A DNA stretch of 64,000 nt from Simmondsia chinensis (taxonomy: Eukaryota > Streptophyta > Magnoliopsida > Caryophyllales > Simmondsiaceae). Every line of letters begins with the position of its first letter. Within the stretch, counting starts at the first letter, position 1. Where the stretch lies: positions 30,765,438 to 30,829,437 of the forward strand of contig JAGTTD010000001.1 of NCBI GenBank assembly GCA_018398585.1, written 5' to 3'. The position numbers and the translations under genes were made by a program. A model generated the notes under the pieces. It ran no database searches and was not told the DNA's origin. It saw nothing but the letters and a program-made list of their open reading frames with translations. Shown piece by piece: positions 12,118 through 24,760 of this stretch.

Positions 12118-14103
12118 TGATGCAGACTTTGCGTATGCGTTACCAAGTAATATAGAAGTGAGTAGAGTACCATTCCCACGAGGATTGTATTGAGTGAATA
12201 CCAAAATTAGTAGCTTCAATACTATTTGAAAGACCGAAAAATTTAGGATTTTGATATAAAATAAAGTAAAATAAAAATAAAAAGAAATAAAAGTTAAAAC
12301 GAGATTAGAATGTCCTAAGTTTTTGTTGGTTTTTATCAGTCTATAAAGTCTAAGGCATCCGATTTCACCTTAGTTGCATCAATACACATTTTCTATTCTC
12401 GATATTCAAATTGTTACAGTGTGTTGATGGTTGAAAATCCTAATTTACTAAATATACTCTCTCGAGCAACATTTAGCATACTCTTTAACATATTAACTCA
12501 TCACTCTCATGCATGAATTTAAATACGAAAAGTGTTTTTAAAGCTCTATGATTTTCTTTTTTGAAAACCACACAAATCTCATTAATCTCTCTTGAGCATG
12601 CGCCCAACTTATGGTGCTTATCACCTCAGCAATCGTCATAAATTTCCTCTCGGACTCATTACGAGTCATTATAGGCTTTAAATGGTGATCAAGTATTTAA
12701 AATTCATGAAGAACAACGATAAAAGCTTCAACAACACAATAACATAAACATTGAATACTTTGAATTATAAATAAGCGTATATTACAACTTAGGCTACATC
12801 GTAGCCTTAGAACAACAAAATTAGTTCATGATAAACTTAATATTAAACATTATAAACACAAAATTCATGAACTTAGGAAAGAAAAAAAGGATAGAAAGAA
12901 CCAAAAATACAAAATTACAAACCAAACTTTCTTCCTTCCTTCTCCTTTCCTCTTTCTCATGATTTTTCTCTCTTTCCTCACTCAAATCTTGTGATTTTTG
13001 TTTTGAAATTTGATGCTTAAACACCCCACACCATCCCCTATTTATAGTAGTTGAGATAGAATTAAAAAAATTACAAAAAAACATCAAACTTTATCCTCAT
13101 TAGCTGAATGTTGCGGCTGCTGCTGAAACTACTTTGCTCATCCATTTTTTTAATTTTTTCTAAATTCCACCACCCAAAACTTGCACAAAATCATCATTTG
13201 CATGTTTTATAAAGTGTATAAAATGAATTTGAGCTAAAATATTTCATAATATAGCTTCCCAAAGTGGAGAAAGTAAGTTATGCAAGATTGTCAATTTTCT
13301 CTAGCAACAGCAGTGATGCTTGTTCATCCAATTTTTTTTTTCATTTTTTCTGAATTCCACCGCCCAAAACTTGCAAAATATGAGTTAAGGGATGTTAAAG
13401 TGTGTTTGTAAAATAAATTTGGGTAAAAAACATTTGAGTTTTTGCTCCTAAAATGCAAATTGAAGCTGATTGCACCACCACCCGCACCCTCGTCGCCCAG
13501 ATTTTGCACTGGTTGTTCAACTCGATTTTTTTTCATTTTTTATTTCTTTGCACCACCCAAAATCAGATTTAACATCAACTTGTGCATGTTAATGAAGTGT
13601 TTAAGAAGTTCTTTCATATTATTTGTCCATTTTGCCACCCAAAATTGCAAGTTGAAATGGATTGGTTGAGCTTGGTGTATTTTCTCTGTTCTTGCTGTTC
13701 TTTGCTGATTCTCTTAAAATTTTGAGCTTAGATCCACCTAAATTCAGATTTTACATCAACTTTGACATGTTAATGCATTTTTTAACTAATCCTTGCATTT
13801 GATTTGTGCATTTTGTTACCCATTTTTGCAAGTTGAATTGTATTGTGCATGAACTTGTTGTGTTCTTGCTTTAGCCATGTTAATTATTATGTTTTTCCCA
13901 TTTTTTGCTTTGGTTTGGTGTAACTTGCTTTTACTTATTGATGTTAATGATAAAACCTAGCAAGATTTAGCATAAAATGAGTGCTTTTGCAAGAAAATGG
14001 CAATATGAGCGAAAAAGAGCAAAAGCGATAAAAATTTGATGTAAAATGTTTAAAAATATATTAAAATTATATAAAAAAATTATATACTAATTTAGACTTA
14101 TCA
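12118..14103 (-). repeat. 3' LTR of the non-autonomous Athila-like element
   Basis: It is closely similar to 17264-19264 along its length, including the blocks CGAGGATTGTATTGAGTGAA and AACTTGTTGTGTTCTTGC. A TATA-type box CTATAAATA on the minus strand lies at 13039-13047. Poly-T and C-rich tracts repeat within it. Short ORFs in it on both strands are not conserved in frame and are not called as genes. Confidence 0.9.
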
Positions 14104-16180
14104 AAATACCCCCAAACTTAAATCTTGCTCGTCCTCGAGCAAGGATGAATATTACAGCACCAGATCTCATGCTTTTTAAAGAATTTTAGTACAGTTCAAA
14201 GCAAGTGCACTCTAATTCAGAAAAGAATAACTAAGGCTCAAAGTTTAGGGTTCTAAAGGAAAAGCCATCTTTCCCAAGGAAAAATCTGTCAATTACCTAG
14301 GTAATCGAATTCAAAAGTTAGCTAAGCAAATTAAGTTTATCTGTTCTTTCTAATCTTAATATATTCAAACCGAATAGAGAACAAAAATTATGCCACTCAT
14401 AACAAGACTTATCAAGTATGCCCAAAACTAATTATTTTTGCACCTTTTTTTTTCTTTGGAGAAGTTTATTTACTTAAGTCAATATAAGCATATCTGCAGC
14501 GAGAATCAAGCTCCGACTCTTGGGCAATGACCCATAAGTAAGAAAAGCCACCACTGAGATGCCTGTATTATGACCTCCCGAGTATATCTTCAGCGAGAAT
14601 CAAGCTTCGACTCCTAGGTGATGACCCATAAGTAAGAGAAGCCACCACTGAGACGCTCTCTTAACGGGTAGCACATATCTTATTTATGTTGGATAGCGGT
14701 GTTAGAGATGTTTTCCTCCCCTTTTTTTTTCGGCGGTGCTTGGTTCCTTGTTAGCTTTCTAAGTACCCTTGTAGCGAGCTTTCAATGCGGCAACTCCCGT
14801 TCTAGTTGGCCCAGGGTACCAGGTGTTGAAACACCCCTATGGATCTACTTGCCCGAGGTGCCAAGGCATGAAACCATCAAACCATAGCACATATCCAAAT
14901 GATAGAAGTTTTTAACAGGATAGCGGAGCTTAGTGATTCTCTCCCTCTATTATTTTTCTTTTATTTAGACTTAGGCATAACTTTTCAAAATCTATTATAT
15001 AAATGATACTCTTTATGCAATCTACTCAAATTTGAGCAACTTTTAATCAGAAAGAAAAGTAAAACAGCCATGCTAACTAGTGAAGTGAAATACCATGGTT
15101 TTATTAAGATAATGCCTTAGATTAGATCTTGTTTCACAATTAAAACACAAAAGCAAATTGTTTCTTAGGTTATTCAAACCAAATTAAAGTAAACAAGCTA
15201 AGAAAAAGTAGGAAAAATTCCCCAAAAAGCATGATGATAAGTTTTTAAAATATGCGGGGGGTTTTTTTATTATATTTTTTTATTTATTATTTTTTTTAAA
15301 CTAATTATTAAAACTATAGAAATAAACATTCTTTTTGTTAGCCAACACTATTTACATACCCATACAAAGGCTCCGAACTCTGGGAGGCACTGAAACCGAC
15401 TCTAAAACATAAAACAGGAAAACTTTTCAAATAAACTTTGTTAAAATTTTTTTTGTTAATTTATTATTATTATTATTAACATTACTTTTCCCACCCCTAA
15501 ACTTTATTTTTAAAAAGAACTAAAAAGATAAATTGGGTGAGAGATACTTCCCAGGTTTGATGATAGCTTTTTGATGGTGCATGTTGACATTGTGCTACCC
15601 CCAAACTTGTTGTAAAATACTTGTTTAATCAAAAATAAACATGAGAAAAATAAAAATAATGAAAGGAAAATAAAACTAGATAAATAAAGATATAAACACT
15701 TAGGTTGTCTCCCAAGAAACACTTAGTTTATAGTGGTTAGCTCGACTTTCTGGGTGGATCTATCTCGTGTCCTGAAGGAGAATATAGTTTCCACCATCCA
15801 TCCATAATGACCATTTTCTTCTGTGACTCTTCCTTGTTCTCTTCTTTACACGACCTCCTCCACCTTCTCTAATCTTGGGATCTTTGAGCCTGATTTGTCA
15901 CGGCTTGAATTTCCTTTTCCGATTTCTTCTGCTATTTTTCTCTGAGGCATTCATGGTTCCAAAAATTTCTGACCATGTTAGATAGGCTCAACATTCTATT
16001 TCAATGATTGGTGGTGGTGGGTAGGTAAAGATAGGTTTGGTCATTGGTGGATCTGAGCTGACTAAGGGGATTATGTCACATTGAGGTGGCTTTTCTAATG
16101 TGTCTTCATCCCTCAATGTTGTGGCGTTAGTTCGCTCCCCTAGGTCGGTGATGGTATTGCTAGGCAGGGATTCTTCAGAC
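14104..16180 (-). other. non-coding interior of the non-autonomous element
   Basis: Next to the LTR is the polypurine tract and a CTTGCTCGTCCTCGAGCAAG palindrome (about 14124-14143). A direct repeat with a 94-bp period covers about 14489-14670, marked by GCGAGAATCAAGC at 14499 and 14593. The rest is AT-rich with poly-T runs (15257-15297, 15448-15478). No convincing ORF was seen. Confidence 0.6.
14489..14670. repeat. two-copy tandem repeat, 94-bp period
   Basis: The copies share GCGAGAATCAAGCT, GATGACCCATAAGTAAG and AGCCACCACTGAGA blocks, about 94 bp apart. Confidence 0.75.
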
Positions 16181-16188
16181 CTCTCCGA

Positions 16189-16783
16189 CTATTCCCCTAG
16201 GTCACTCACAGTTTCCATGAATTCCCTAAAGGTCTCTTCTAAGTCATTGTTCTTTTCTTGAGACGGATAAGTGGGTGACCAAGATGCTTCGTGATGATTC
16301 CAAGAACGATCCATCCATTCTTGACTATAAGTGCTAGAGTAGGGATTGTACTGGGGTTGGTTAAAATTTGACATGTACTTACCTTGTTCATAACCCCACG
16401 AAGAAAAACTATTACTTAATTGACATTCCATACTAGCATGGTTACCTTCACAAAATTACCATCTAGGATCATGTGCAGTAATCATCTCATTTAATATTTC
16501 TCGAATTTGTGAAAGTTGAGCAGATAATTTGACTATATTCATGAATGCTCAATTTTCTTTTTAGTATAGCTTGATATTGAAGTCTCATAAAGTTATATTG
16601 CTCAAAATCTGATGAAGAAAAGCTATTACCTATTTGGCATTCCATACTAGTATGGCTACCTGCGCAAAATTCACATCTAGGAGTACTAGCAGTAATCATG
16701 TCTTTAATTAGCGAAAGTTGAGCAGATAATGCATCAAATACAGCTTGGTATTGAGGACTTATAAAGTTGCAGCTGGACATCAC
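16189..16783 (-). pseudogene. gag C-terminal fragment with duplicated zinc knuckle
   Basis: Two minus-strand stretches share one layout: LSAQLS, then MITA, then a zinc knuckle, then NSFSS. The upstream copy (16783-16605) has an intact CX2CX4HX4C knuckle, CEFCAGSHTSMEC. The downstream copy (about 16535-16370) has a stop (TAA) where the first Cys codon should be, followed by FCEGNHASMECQ. The two copies are about 245 bp apart. After the second copy comes an Asn/Gln/Tyr/Ser-rich tail and an acidic end. The knuckle matches the one in the plus-strand Athila-like gag (CEFCARNHASIEC, about 21840-21880). Confidence 0.7.
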
Positions 16784-17263
16784 TCTTTTTCTTATATTAT
16801 ATATATATTTTTTAAATAGGGTAAGGGTTAATACTCAAGATTTTGAAAAATTAAAAGATAACAAACTTAACTTTTAAAAATATTATCTAGACAGATTAAA
16901 AAGTCAAAATAAAGTTAAAATTAATTAGAAAACATAAAAATACAACAATCTAATATAAAATTAAATAAAATAAATGAATGAATGAAGATTAATTTCTCAA
17001 ATTTTAAACAAAATTTACAATCTATTAATAATTAGTATTAAAACTAATATTTTTTTTAGCGGGATATATATCTACGAATTTTTTTTAATTTATTCCTTTT
17101 TAAGAATTATCTTTACAAATAAAATAAACGAAGGAAAAGATATTTATATTTTAAATTTAACAAAATTTATAAATTATTAACAATTTCAAATTAGCACCAA
17201 GACTAGTTGGTATCGATTTCACTCAAATAGAGACAATCCCCAACAACGACGCCAAAAACTTAA
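16784..17263 (-). promoter_or_regulatory. leader and primer-binding site of the non-autonomous element
   Basis: This AT-rich leader has no ORF. It ends with the minus-strand primer-binding site TGGCGTCGTTGTTGGGG (17238-17254), complementary to the tRNA-Asp 3' end with two or so mismatches. The site lies about 10 bases from the LTR. Confidence 0.75.
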
Positions 17264-19264
17264 TGCAGACTTTGCGTATGCTTTAGCAAGTGCACTAGTC
17301 GTACCATGTAATATAAAAGTGAGTAGAGTATCGTTCCCACGAGGATTGTATTGAGTGAATACCAAAATTAGAAGCTTCAATACTATTTGAATGACCGAAA
17401 AATTTAGGATTTTGATATGAAATAAAGTAAAATGAAATAAAAGTTAAAACAAGATTAGAATGGGCTAATTTTTTGTTGGTATTTATCAATTTATAAAGTC
17501 TAAGGCATCCGATTTCACCTTAGTTGCATCAATACGCCTTTTCTATTCTCGATATTCAAGCTGTTACTTTGTGTTGATGGTTGAAAATCCTAATTTACTA
17601 AATATTCTCTCTCGAGCAATATTTAGCATACTCTTTAACATATTAACCCACCACTCTCGTGCATGAATTTAAATAAGAAAAGAGTTTTTAAAGCTCTATG
17701 ATTTTCTTTTTTGAAAACCACACTAATCGCATTAATCTCTCTTGAGCATTCACCCAATTTGTGGTGCACCTTAGCAATCATCATAAATCTCCTCTCGGTC
17801 TCATTATGATTCATTATAGGCTTTAAATGGTGATCAAGCATTTAAAACTCATGAAGAACAATGATAAACACTTCAACAACACAATAACATAAATATTGAA
17901 TACTTTGAATTAGAAATAAGCGTATATTACAACTTAGGCTACATCGTAGTCTTAGAATAATAAAATTAATTCATGATAAACTTAATATTAAACATTCTAA
18001 ACAAAAAATTCATGAACTTAGGAAAGAAAAAAAGGATAGAAAGAACTAAAAATACAAAATTACAAACCAAACTTTCTTCCTTCCTTCTCCTTTCCTCTTT
18101 CTCACGATTTTTCTCTCTTTCCTCACTCAAATCTTGTGATTTTTGTTTTGCAATTTGATGCTTAAACACCCCCACATGATCCCCTATTAATAGTAGTTGA
18201 GATGGAATTAAAAAAATTGTAAAAAAATATCAAACTTCATCCTCATTAGCTGAATGTTGCGGCTGCTGCTAAGCTACTTTGTTCATCCTTTTTTTTGTTT
18301 TTTTTTTTTTGAATTCTACCTCCCAAAACCTACACAAAAGCATCATGTGCATGCTTTACAAGGTGTATACAAAGAATTTGAGCTAAACTATAGCATAATA
18401 TAGTCGCCCAAAGTGGAGAAAGTAAGCAAGTTATGCAAAACTGTCAATTTTCTGCAGCAGCAGCAGTGATGCTTGTTCATCCATTTTTTTTCATTTTTTC
18501 TGAATTCAACTGCCCAAAACTTGCAAAATATGAGTTAAGGCATGTTAAAATATGTTTGTAAAATGAATTTTGGTAAAAAGCATTGAGTTTTTGCTCCCAA
18601 AATGCAAGTTGAAACTGATTGCACCACCACCTGCACCCTTGCCGCCCAGATTTTGCAATGGTTGTTCAACTCGATTTTTTTCATTTTTTTATTGCTTTAC
18701 ACCGCCCAAAATCAGCTTTAACATCAACTTGAACATGTTAATTAAGTGTTCAAGAAGTGCTTTCATATTATTTTTCCATTTTGCCACCAAAAATTGCAAG
18801 TTGAAATGGATTGGTTGAACTTGGTGCTTTTTCTATGTTATTGCTATTCTTTGCTGGTTTTCTCTAAATTTTTGAGCTTAGACCCAGCTAAATTCAGATT
18901 TTACATCAACTTTGACATGTTAATGCATTGTTTAACTAATCCTTGCACTTGATTTCTGCATTTTGTTACCCATTTTTGCAAGTTGAATTGTATTGTGCAT
19001 GAACTTGTTGTGTTCTTGCTTTAGCCATGTTCATTATTATGTTTTGCCCATTTTTTGCTTTGGTTTGGTGTATCTTGCTTTTACTTGTTGATATTAATGA
19101 TAAAACCTAGCAAGAGTTAGCATAAAACGGGTGTTTTTGCAAGAAAATGGTAACATGAGCGAAAAAGAGCAAAATCGAGCAAAAGCGATAAAAATTTGAT
19201 GTAAAATGTTTAAAAATATATTAAAATAATATTAAAAAAATTATATACTAATTTAGACTTATCA
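17264..19264 (-). repeat. 5' LTR of the non-autonomous Athila-like element
   Basis: This 2,001-bp LTR is adjacent to the primer-binding site and is the direct repeat of 12118-14103. A degenerate TATA box (CTATTAATAG on the minus strand) lies at about 18184-18193. The outer end is TTAGACTTATCA. Confidence 0.9.
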
Positions 19265-20475
19265 CAAAAAAAATCTAAAAATGGGTAAAATACATCAATT
19301 CTACACGGTTCAGTTGGATGAATTTACACCCTGTACAAATGGCTACAACATGCAAACTTTGGGTGGCAATTCTAACAAATCAAAGCCAAAATACATTGTA
19401 AACTTCAAAAACACTTACAAATTGATTCAAAAGCTAATTTTGGGTGGTTGTGGGGCTGAAAAAATGAAAAAAAAAAAACCAAATGGTAGCAACTTGCAAT
19501 GAGGGGCGGCCAAGTTAGCAAATGAGGATGATGTTGATATAATTTTTTATCTTATGAATTTGCAACCTCATGTACTATAAATAGGGGTGCTTGGTAGTGT
19601 CTTGGATCATCAATCCATTCAAGCAAAATAAAAAAAAGAAAAAACAAAGTTCAAAGAAAAAAAAAATTGAGAGAAAATTCGGATAGAAGAGGAAGGGCGA
19701 GAAAAGCAAGAGTTTGGTTTGTAATTTTTCAATTTCAAGTTCTTTTCTATCCTTTTTTTGTTTAAGTTCATGGATTTTGTCCTAATTTTACTTTTTATTT
19801 CGTCTACCATGAATGAATTTTGTTTTTCCAAGGCTACAATGTGGCCTAAGTTGTAATATACGCTCTTTTCTAATTCAACATATTCAAAGTTTATTTATTG
19901 CGTTGTTTGAGTGTTTATCATTGTTCTTCATGAGTTTTGAATGTTTAAACCATTCAAAGCCTATAATGAGTCCAAGAGGAGATTTATGATGATTGCTAAA
20001 GTAATAAACACTACAAATTGAGCGAATGCTAGAGATAGATTAACGCGATTTGTGTGGTCTTAAGTGAAAACCATGGATCGTCAAAACTCTTTTCTTATTT
20101 AAATTCATGCAAGAGATTGATGAGTTAATATGTAAAATAGCATGCTAAATGTTGCTCAAGAGAAAATATTTAGTAAATTAGGATTTTCAACCATCAACTT
20201 GTAATAACAACTTGAATATCAAGAATAGAAAAGCGTATTGATGCAACTAGGTGAAATCAGATGCCTTAGATCTTATTAAATCATTAAACTTATCAAAAAT
20301 TAGTACATCTTTTATAAAAATTAGTAAACATTTTTAGTTCTTTTTTTGTTTGTTTCACATCAAAAACTACAAATTTCAGTATTCATTCAATAAACAATCC
20401 TTGTGGGACAATACTCTACTCACTCTGTATTACTTGATATAACTTAATGCACTTGCTAAGCAAACACATTAAGCA
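19265..20475 (+). repeat. Athila-like 5' LTR, remainder (U3 end, R, U5)
   Basis: It continues the U3 broken at 12117. A TATA box TATAAATA lies at 19576-19583. Downstream sequence is the inverse of the minus-strand LTRs (for example the region around TTCATGAGTTTTGAATG). It ends near ACATTAAGCA, ten bases before the primer-binding site. Confidence 0.8.
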
Positions 20476-20484
20476 TTAAGTTTT

Positions 20485-20506
20485 TGGTGTCGTTGTCGGT
20501 GATTGC
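20485..20506 (+). promoter_or_regulatory. primer-binding site, tRNA-Asp type
   Basis: TGGTGTCGTTGTCGGTGATTG resembles the TGGCGCCGTTGCCGGGG site typical of Athila and related elements, with several mismatches. Confidence 0.75.
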
Positions 20507-20951
20507 TTTTACTTGAGTGATATTAATACCACCCAGTTTTAGCACTAATTTGAAGTTTTGTTAAAACTTGCAAATTTTGCTTAAGTTTGAAAAAGAAATA
20601 TCTTTTCTTTCATTTATTTCATTCACTTGATTTTATTTGTAAAGTTATTTTTATTTTAAAATTTGTATGACACCCCCCTCTTGAAACTGTGTTTTTGTTA
20701 AGTTTTTGTTATTTTGTTGTTTTCCTTGTGTTTTCTCTTTATTTTCATCTTTCTTTTACTTATAAGTTCACTTTGATAAAATTTTCAAAGCTAAAGTTGT
20801 TATCTTAAAGTTTGTTTAAAACATTAGTGTTACTACCCCCCCAGCGAAAAATTTTGGTTTTTGTTAAGTTTTGTATTATATTGTGGTATTTTGGTTCTTT
20901 CTCATTATTTTTATCTTTCTTTTGACTTTAATTTTGTGTTTCTTACCTTGT

Positions 20952-22060
20952 ATGCAAAATCAAAATGAAAACGAAATAATCCCTTTGGATCCTGAAATCA
21001 AAAAAACAATTCGATGAATCAGGAAAACCAAACGAATTGAAACAATGACTAATGAAAATAATGATAATGAAAGAGCTTTAAAGGATTATGCTGTCCCAAC
21101 TATTGGTGGATATATTTCTAGCATCTGACGTCCACCTATACAAGTGAACAGTTTTGAAATAGAACTTATGATAATACAAATGATCCAACAGACTGTTCAG
21201 TTTGGCGGCCTACCTAGTGAGGACCCGAAGTTACATATCACTGACTTTCTCGAGATATGTGATACATTTAAACACAATGGCATCAGTAATCATGCCATTC
21301 GCTTAAGACTATTCCCACTCTCACTAAGAGACAAGGCCAAGGTATGATTAATGTCATTACCGCCAGGTACTATCATCACATGGGATGATTTGGCACAAAA
21401 ATTTCTTGCTAAATATTCTTCACCAAGAAAATCTGCCAAAATGAGAAATGACATTACCTCTTTTATGCAATATGATATGGAATCACTGTATGAACCATGG
21501 GAACACTATAAAGAGCCTTTAAGAAGGTGTCCACACTATGGTTTACTAATTTGGATGCAAGTCTAGACTTTTTTCAATGCTTTGGCACCTAATACATGAA
21601 CAATGGTGGAAGTGGCTACTGGAGGAGCCTTAAACAACAAGATACTAGACGAAGCATATGAGTTACTAGAGGTAATGGCTAGCAACAACTATGTAAGAAC
21701 AGTTGTTCGAACAATGCAAAGGAAACCTATAGGTATTCACGAAGTAGAAGCATTAACCACATTATCCGCTCAAATTTTGATGATTTAAAAACAATTGGTA
21801 ACATAGGTGTTAATTCCATTCAATCTCCTCTGCTAACATGCGAGTTTTGTGCAAGAAATCATGCGAGCATAGAATGTCAGACAAGGAACCCCTTTGCCAC
21901 ATCCAGTCATGAGCAAGCAAATTTAGTTTCGAATTTTCAAAAATCACAACACAATTCCTGCTCCAACACTTACCATCCTGGGTGGAGAAACCACCCAAAT
22001 TTTTCATGAAGTAACCCAGGGATTCAAAAATAGCCCATTCACCCACAACCGGAAAAGAAA
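20952..22060 (+). pseudogene. Athila-like gag
   Basis: It starts MQNQNENEIIPLDPE at 20952. The gag core is in broken frames: FEIELMIIQMIQQ (about 21153), FGGLPSEDPKLHITDFLEICDTF (about 21200-21270), ITWDDLAQKFLAKY (about 21376-21416). A complete CX2CX4HX4C knuckle, CEFCARNHASIEC, lies at about 21840-21880. Stops at 21016, 21126, 21345 and 21564, among others, inactivate it. The 500 bp between the primer-binding site and this ATG form a T-rich leader. Confidence 0.85.
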
Positions 22061-23330
22061 ATTGATCTCAAAGATATGTTTAATAAGTTTATGCAAGAAA
22101 CCAGAAGTTTCATGCAACAAACACAAACAAATCTTTGAAATCAAGAAGCTTCTATTAGAAACCTCGAGACCCAAATCGGACAAATTTTAAACCAACTCTC
22201 GGAAAGGTCTCAAGGTTCCTTACCTAGTAACACAGTTACTAACCCATAAGAGCACGTCAAAGCAATTGAACTAAAAAGTGGGAAAACTCTGAATGAACCC
22301 ACTCAGGTAACCAAGATTGGACAAAATGAACAACCCATAATCGACTTGTCCACAGACACGAACCAAGAAATTGAAAATGGGGAAGGGACAAAAATCCAAA
22401 ACGAAGATGAACCAAAAAGGCCTGAACCTCAACCCTAAAAACCAAAGGTCCCGTTTCCTCAGCGTTTGAAAAAGACAAAAGCAGATGAGCAATTTGCTAA
22501 ATTTTTGGAAGTTTTCAAAAAATTACATACTAATGTCCCTTTTGCTGATATGTTAGAGCAAATGCCCAAGTATGCAAAATTTATGAAGAAAATCTTATCT
22601 AACAAAAAGAAGTTGGAAGAATTTGAAACAGTGGCACTAACTGAAGAATGTAGTGCCATAATCCAAAATAAGTTACCTCCCAAGCTCAAAGATTCAGGGA
22701 GTTTTACTATACCTTGCACCATTGGCACCATTAGCTTTGAAAAAGTTTAATGCGATTTAGGTGCAATCATTAATTTAATGCTTCTCTTTGTGTTTAGGAA
22801 GCTTAGCTTAGGAGAGTTGAAGCCAACTGCAGTATCTCTCCAACTTGCGGATAGATCGATCAAGTATCCAAGAGGTGTGGTTGAAGACGTCTTAGTGAAG
22901 GTTGACTAATTCGTCTTCTTGGCCGATTTCATAGTACTCAGTATGGAAGAGGATCGCGAGATACCTCTTATTCTTGGCCGACCCTTCCTTGCAACAGGAA
23001 GGATCCTGATCGATGTGCAATAAGGGAAACTTATTTTAAGAGTGCAAGATGAACATGTAACCATCAATGTTTTTAATGCTATGAAATTCTCCACTGACAT
23101 GGATTCTTGTCTTGAGGTTGATTTTATAGACATTTTGGTAGCCGAGACATTCAGGGACACATTCTATGAGTTACCACTTGAAGCGTGTCTAACAAAGATA
23201 GGGACCTTATATACTGAGAATGAATCGATAGGGGAATGTGCCCAATACCTAGAAGATTGTGAACCTTCCAATTTGCACCATGAAGCAAGAGTGGAGGATA
23301 TACAAGCTATTGGAATTTAGCAGAGAACAG
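22061..23330 (+). pseudogene. Athila-like gag-pro linker and protease
   Basis: A Lys/Glu/Pro-rich linker is followed by the conserved Athila pre-protease region, FAKFLEVFKKLHTNVPFADMLEQMPKYAKFMK (about 22492-22590), and by FTIPCTIGTISFEKV. The aspartic protease core then reads CDLGAIINLM (about 22752-22781), with a stop just before it. The flap and [11 protein letters not shown] region is at about 22972-23004. Stops occur at 22748, 22908 and 23021. Confidence 0.82.
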
Positions 23331-23365
23331 GGGAAGATGAGCCTCCAAATCTTGAACTCAAGCCA

Positions 23366-24760
23366 TTGCCGTCTCATATCAAGTATGCTTATCTTGGCAA
23401 TTCTAACCCTTATCCTGTTATTATTAGTGTTTCTTTTAGTAATGTCGAACAGGAAAGGTTGCTTAGAGTTCTAAGGGAGCATAAATCAGCCATCGGTTGG
23501 ACCGTTTTAGATATCAAGGGAATTAGCACGGCCTTATGCATGCATAAGATTCGCATGGAGGATAACTTCAAGCCTACCATGCAACCACAATGTTAATTAA
23601 ACCTTGCTATGAAGGAGGTGGTAAGGAAAGAAGTTGTCAAGTTATTAAATGCCAGGATCATTTATCCCATATCTATAATCCGTGGGTAAGTCCAGTACAA
23701 GTAGTTCCAAGGAAAGGGGGGATATCCGTAGTGGAAAGTGAGAACAATGAGCTCATCCCTACTAGGACCATCGCAGGGGGGAGGGTATGTATAGATTACA
23801 AAAAACTTAGTGATGCTACCCAAAAAGACCATTTTTCCTTACCATTCATTGATTAAATGTTAGAAAAACTTGCGTGCCATTCGTATTACTGCTTCCTTGA
23901 TGGTTATTTATGATATAACCAAATTGCCACAGTATCGGAAGATCAGGAAAAGACCACTTTTACTTATCCATATGGTACCTTTGCCTATAGAAGAATGTCT
24001 TTTGGATTATGCAACGCTCCTGCCACATTTCAGCAATGTATGATGGCAATCTTTAGTGACATGGTGGAAAACTTCATAGAAGTATTCATGGATGATTTTT
24101 CAGTCTTTGGTACCTCATTTGATGATTGTTTAGCTGATCTTGGTCTTGCAAAGATGCCCTGACACTAATCTTGCTTTGAATTGGGAGAAATGTCATTTCA
24201 TGGCTAGGAAGGGATTGTGTTAGGGCATATGATTTCAAAAAAGGAATTGAGGTTGATAGAGCAAAAATTGAAATAATAGAGCAATTACTGGCCCCTACTA
24301 ATGTTAAAGGCATTCGAAGTTTCTTGGGTCATGTAGGTTTCTATAGAAGGTTTATTAAGGACTTCTCCAAGATCACTAAGCCTCTCTGTAATTTATTGAT
24401 GAAGGATGTCCCTTTTAACTTTGATAGTGATTGTATGTATGCTTTTGAAACTTTGAAGGAAAAACTAGTATCAGCACCAATAATTGTAGCACCCTATTGG
24501 ACCTTGCACTTTGAACTTATGTGTGATGCTAGTGACTATGCAGTAGCGACTGTGCTAGGGCAAAGAAGGAACAAGAATTTTCATGCAATTTACTATGCTT
24601 GTAAGACTTTAACGGACGCACAGGTTAACTATGCTACCACTGAGAAGGAAATACTAGCTGTTGTTTTTGCATTTGACAAATTTCATTCCTACTTGCTAAA
24701 TTCTAAATTAATTGTTTACGCTGATCACTCTTCTCTTAAAAACCTCTTTCCAAAATAGGA
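23366..24760 (+). pseudogene. Athila-like RT and RNase H
   Basis: RT motifs: WVSPVQVVPRKGG (about 23684-23720), RVCIDYKKLSDAT (about 23783-23820), RRMSFGLCNAPATFQ (about 23991-24033), and the active-site segment VFMDDFSVFG (about 24083-24112). RNase H follows with ELMCDASDYAVATVLGQR (about 24511-24565) and YATTEKEILAVVFAFDK (about 24628-24680). Stops occur at 23594 and 23854. A deletion or frameshift follows the active site near 24130-24170. Confidence 0.85.

Larger units (their letters stand above)
12118..19264 (-). mobile_element. non-autonomous Athila-like LTR retrotransposon, minus strand
   Basis: Two LTRs of about 2.0 kb (12118-14103 and 17264-19264) flank a 3.2-kb interior. On the minus strand the LTR starts TGATAAGTCTAAAT. 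The primer-binding site TGGCGTCGTTGTTGGGGATTG lies at 17234-17254 (tRNA-Asp type), and a polypurine tract GTTTGGGGGTATTT lies at 14104-14117. The interior encodes only a gag zinc-knuckle region; no protease, RT or integrase was seen. The target duplication is imperfect (caaac at 12113-12117, caaaa at 19265-19269). It sits inside the U3 of a related plus-strand element. Confidence 0.85.

Noticed and set aside
12821..13669. ORFs in the 2-kb LTRs (also 17966-18952)
   Set aside because: Low-complexity Phe/Lys/Ser-rich translations on both strands, in AT-rich LTR sequence and not conserved in frame between the two LTRs.
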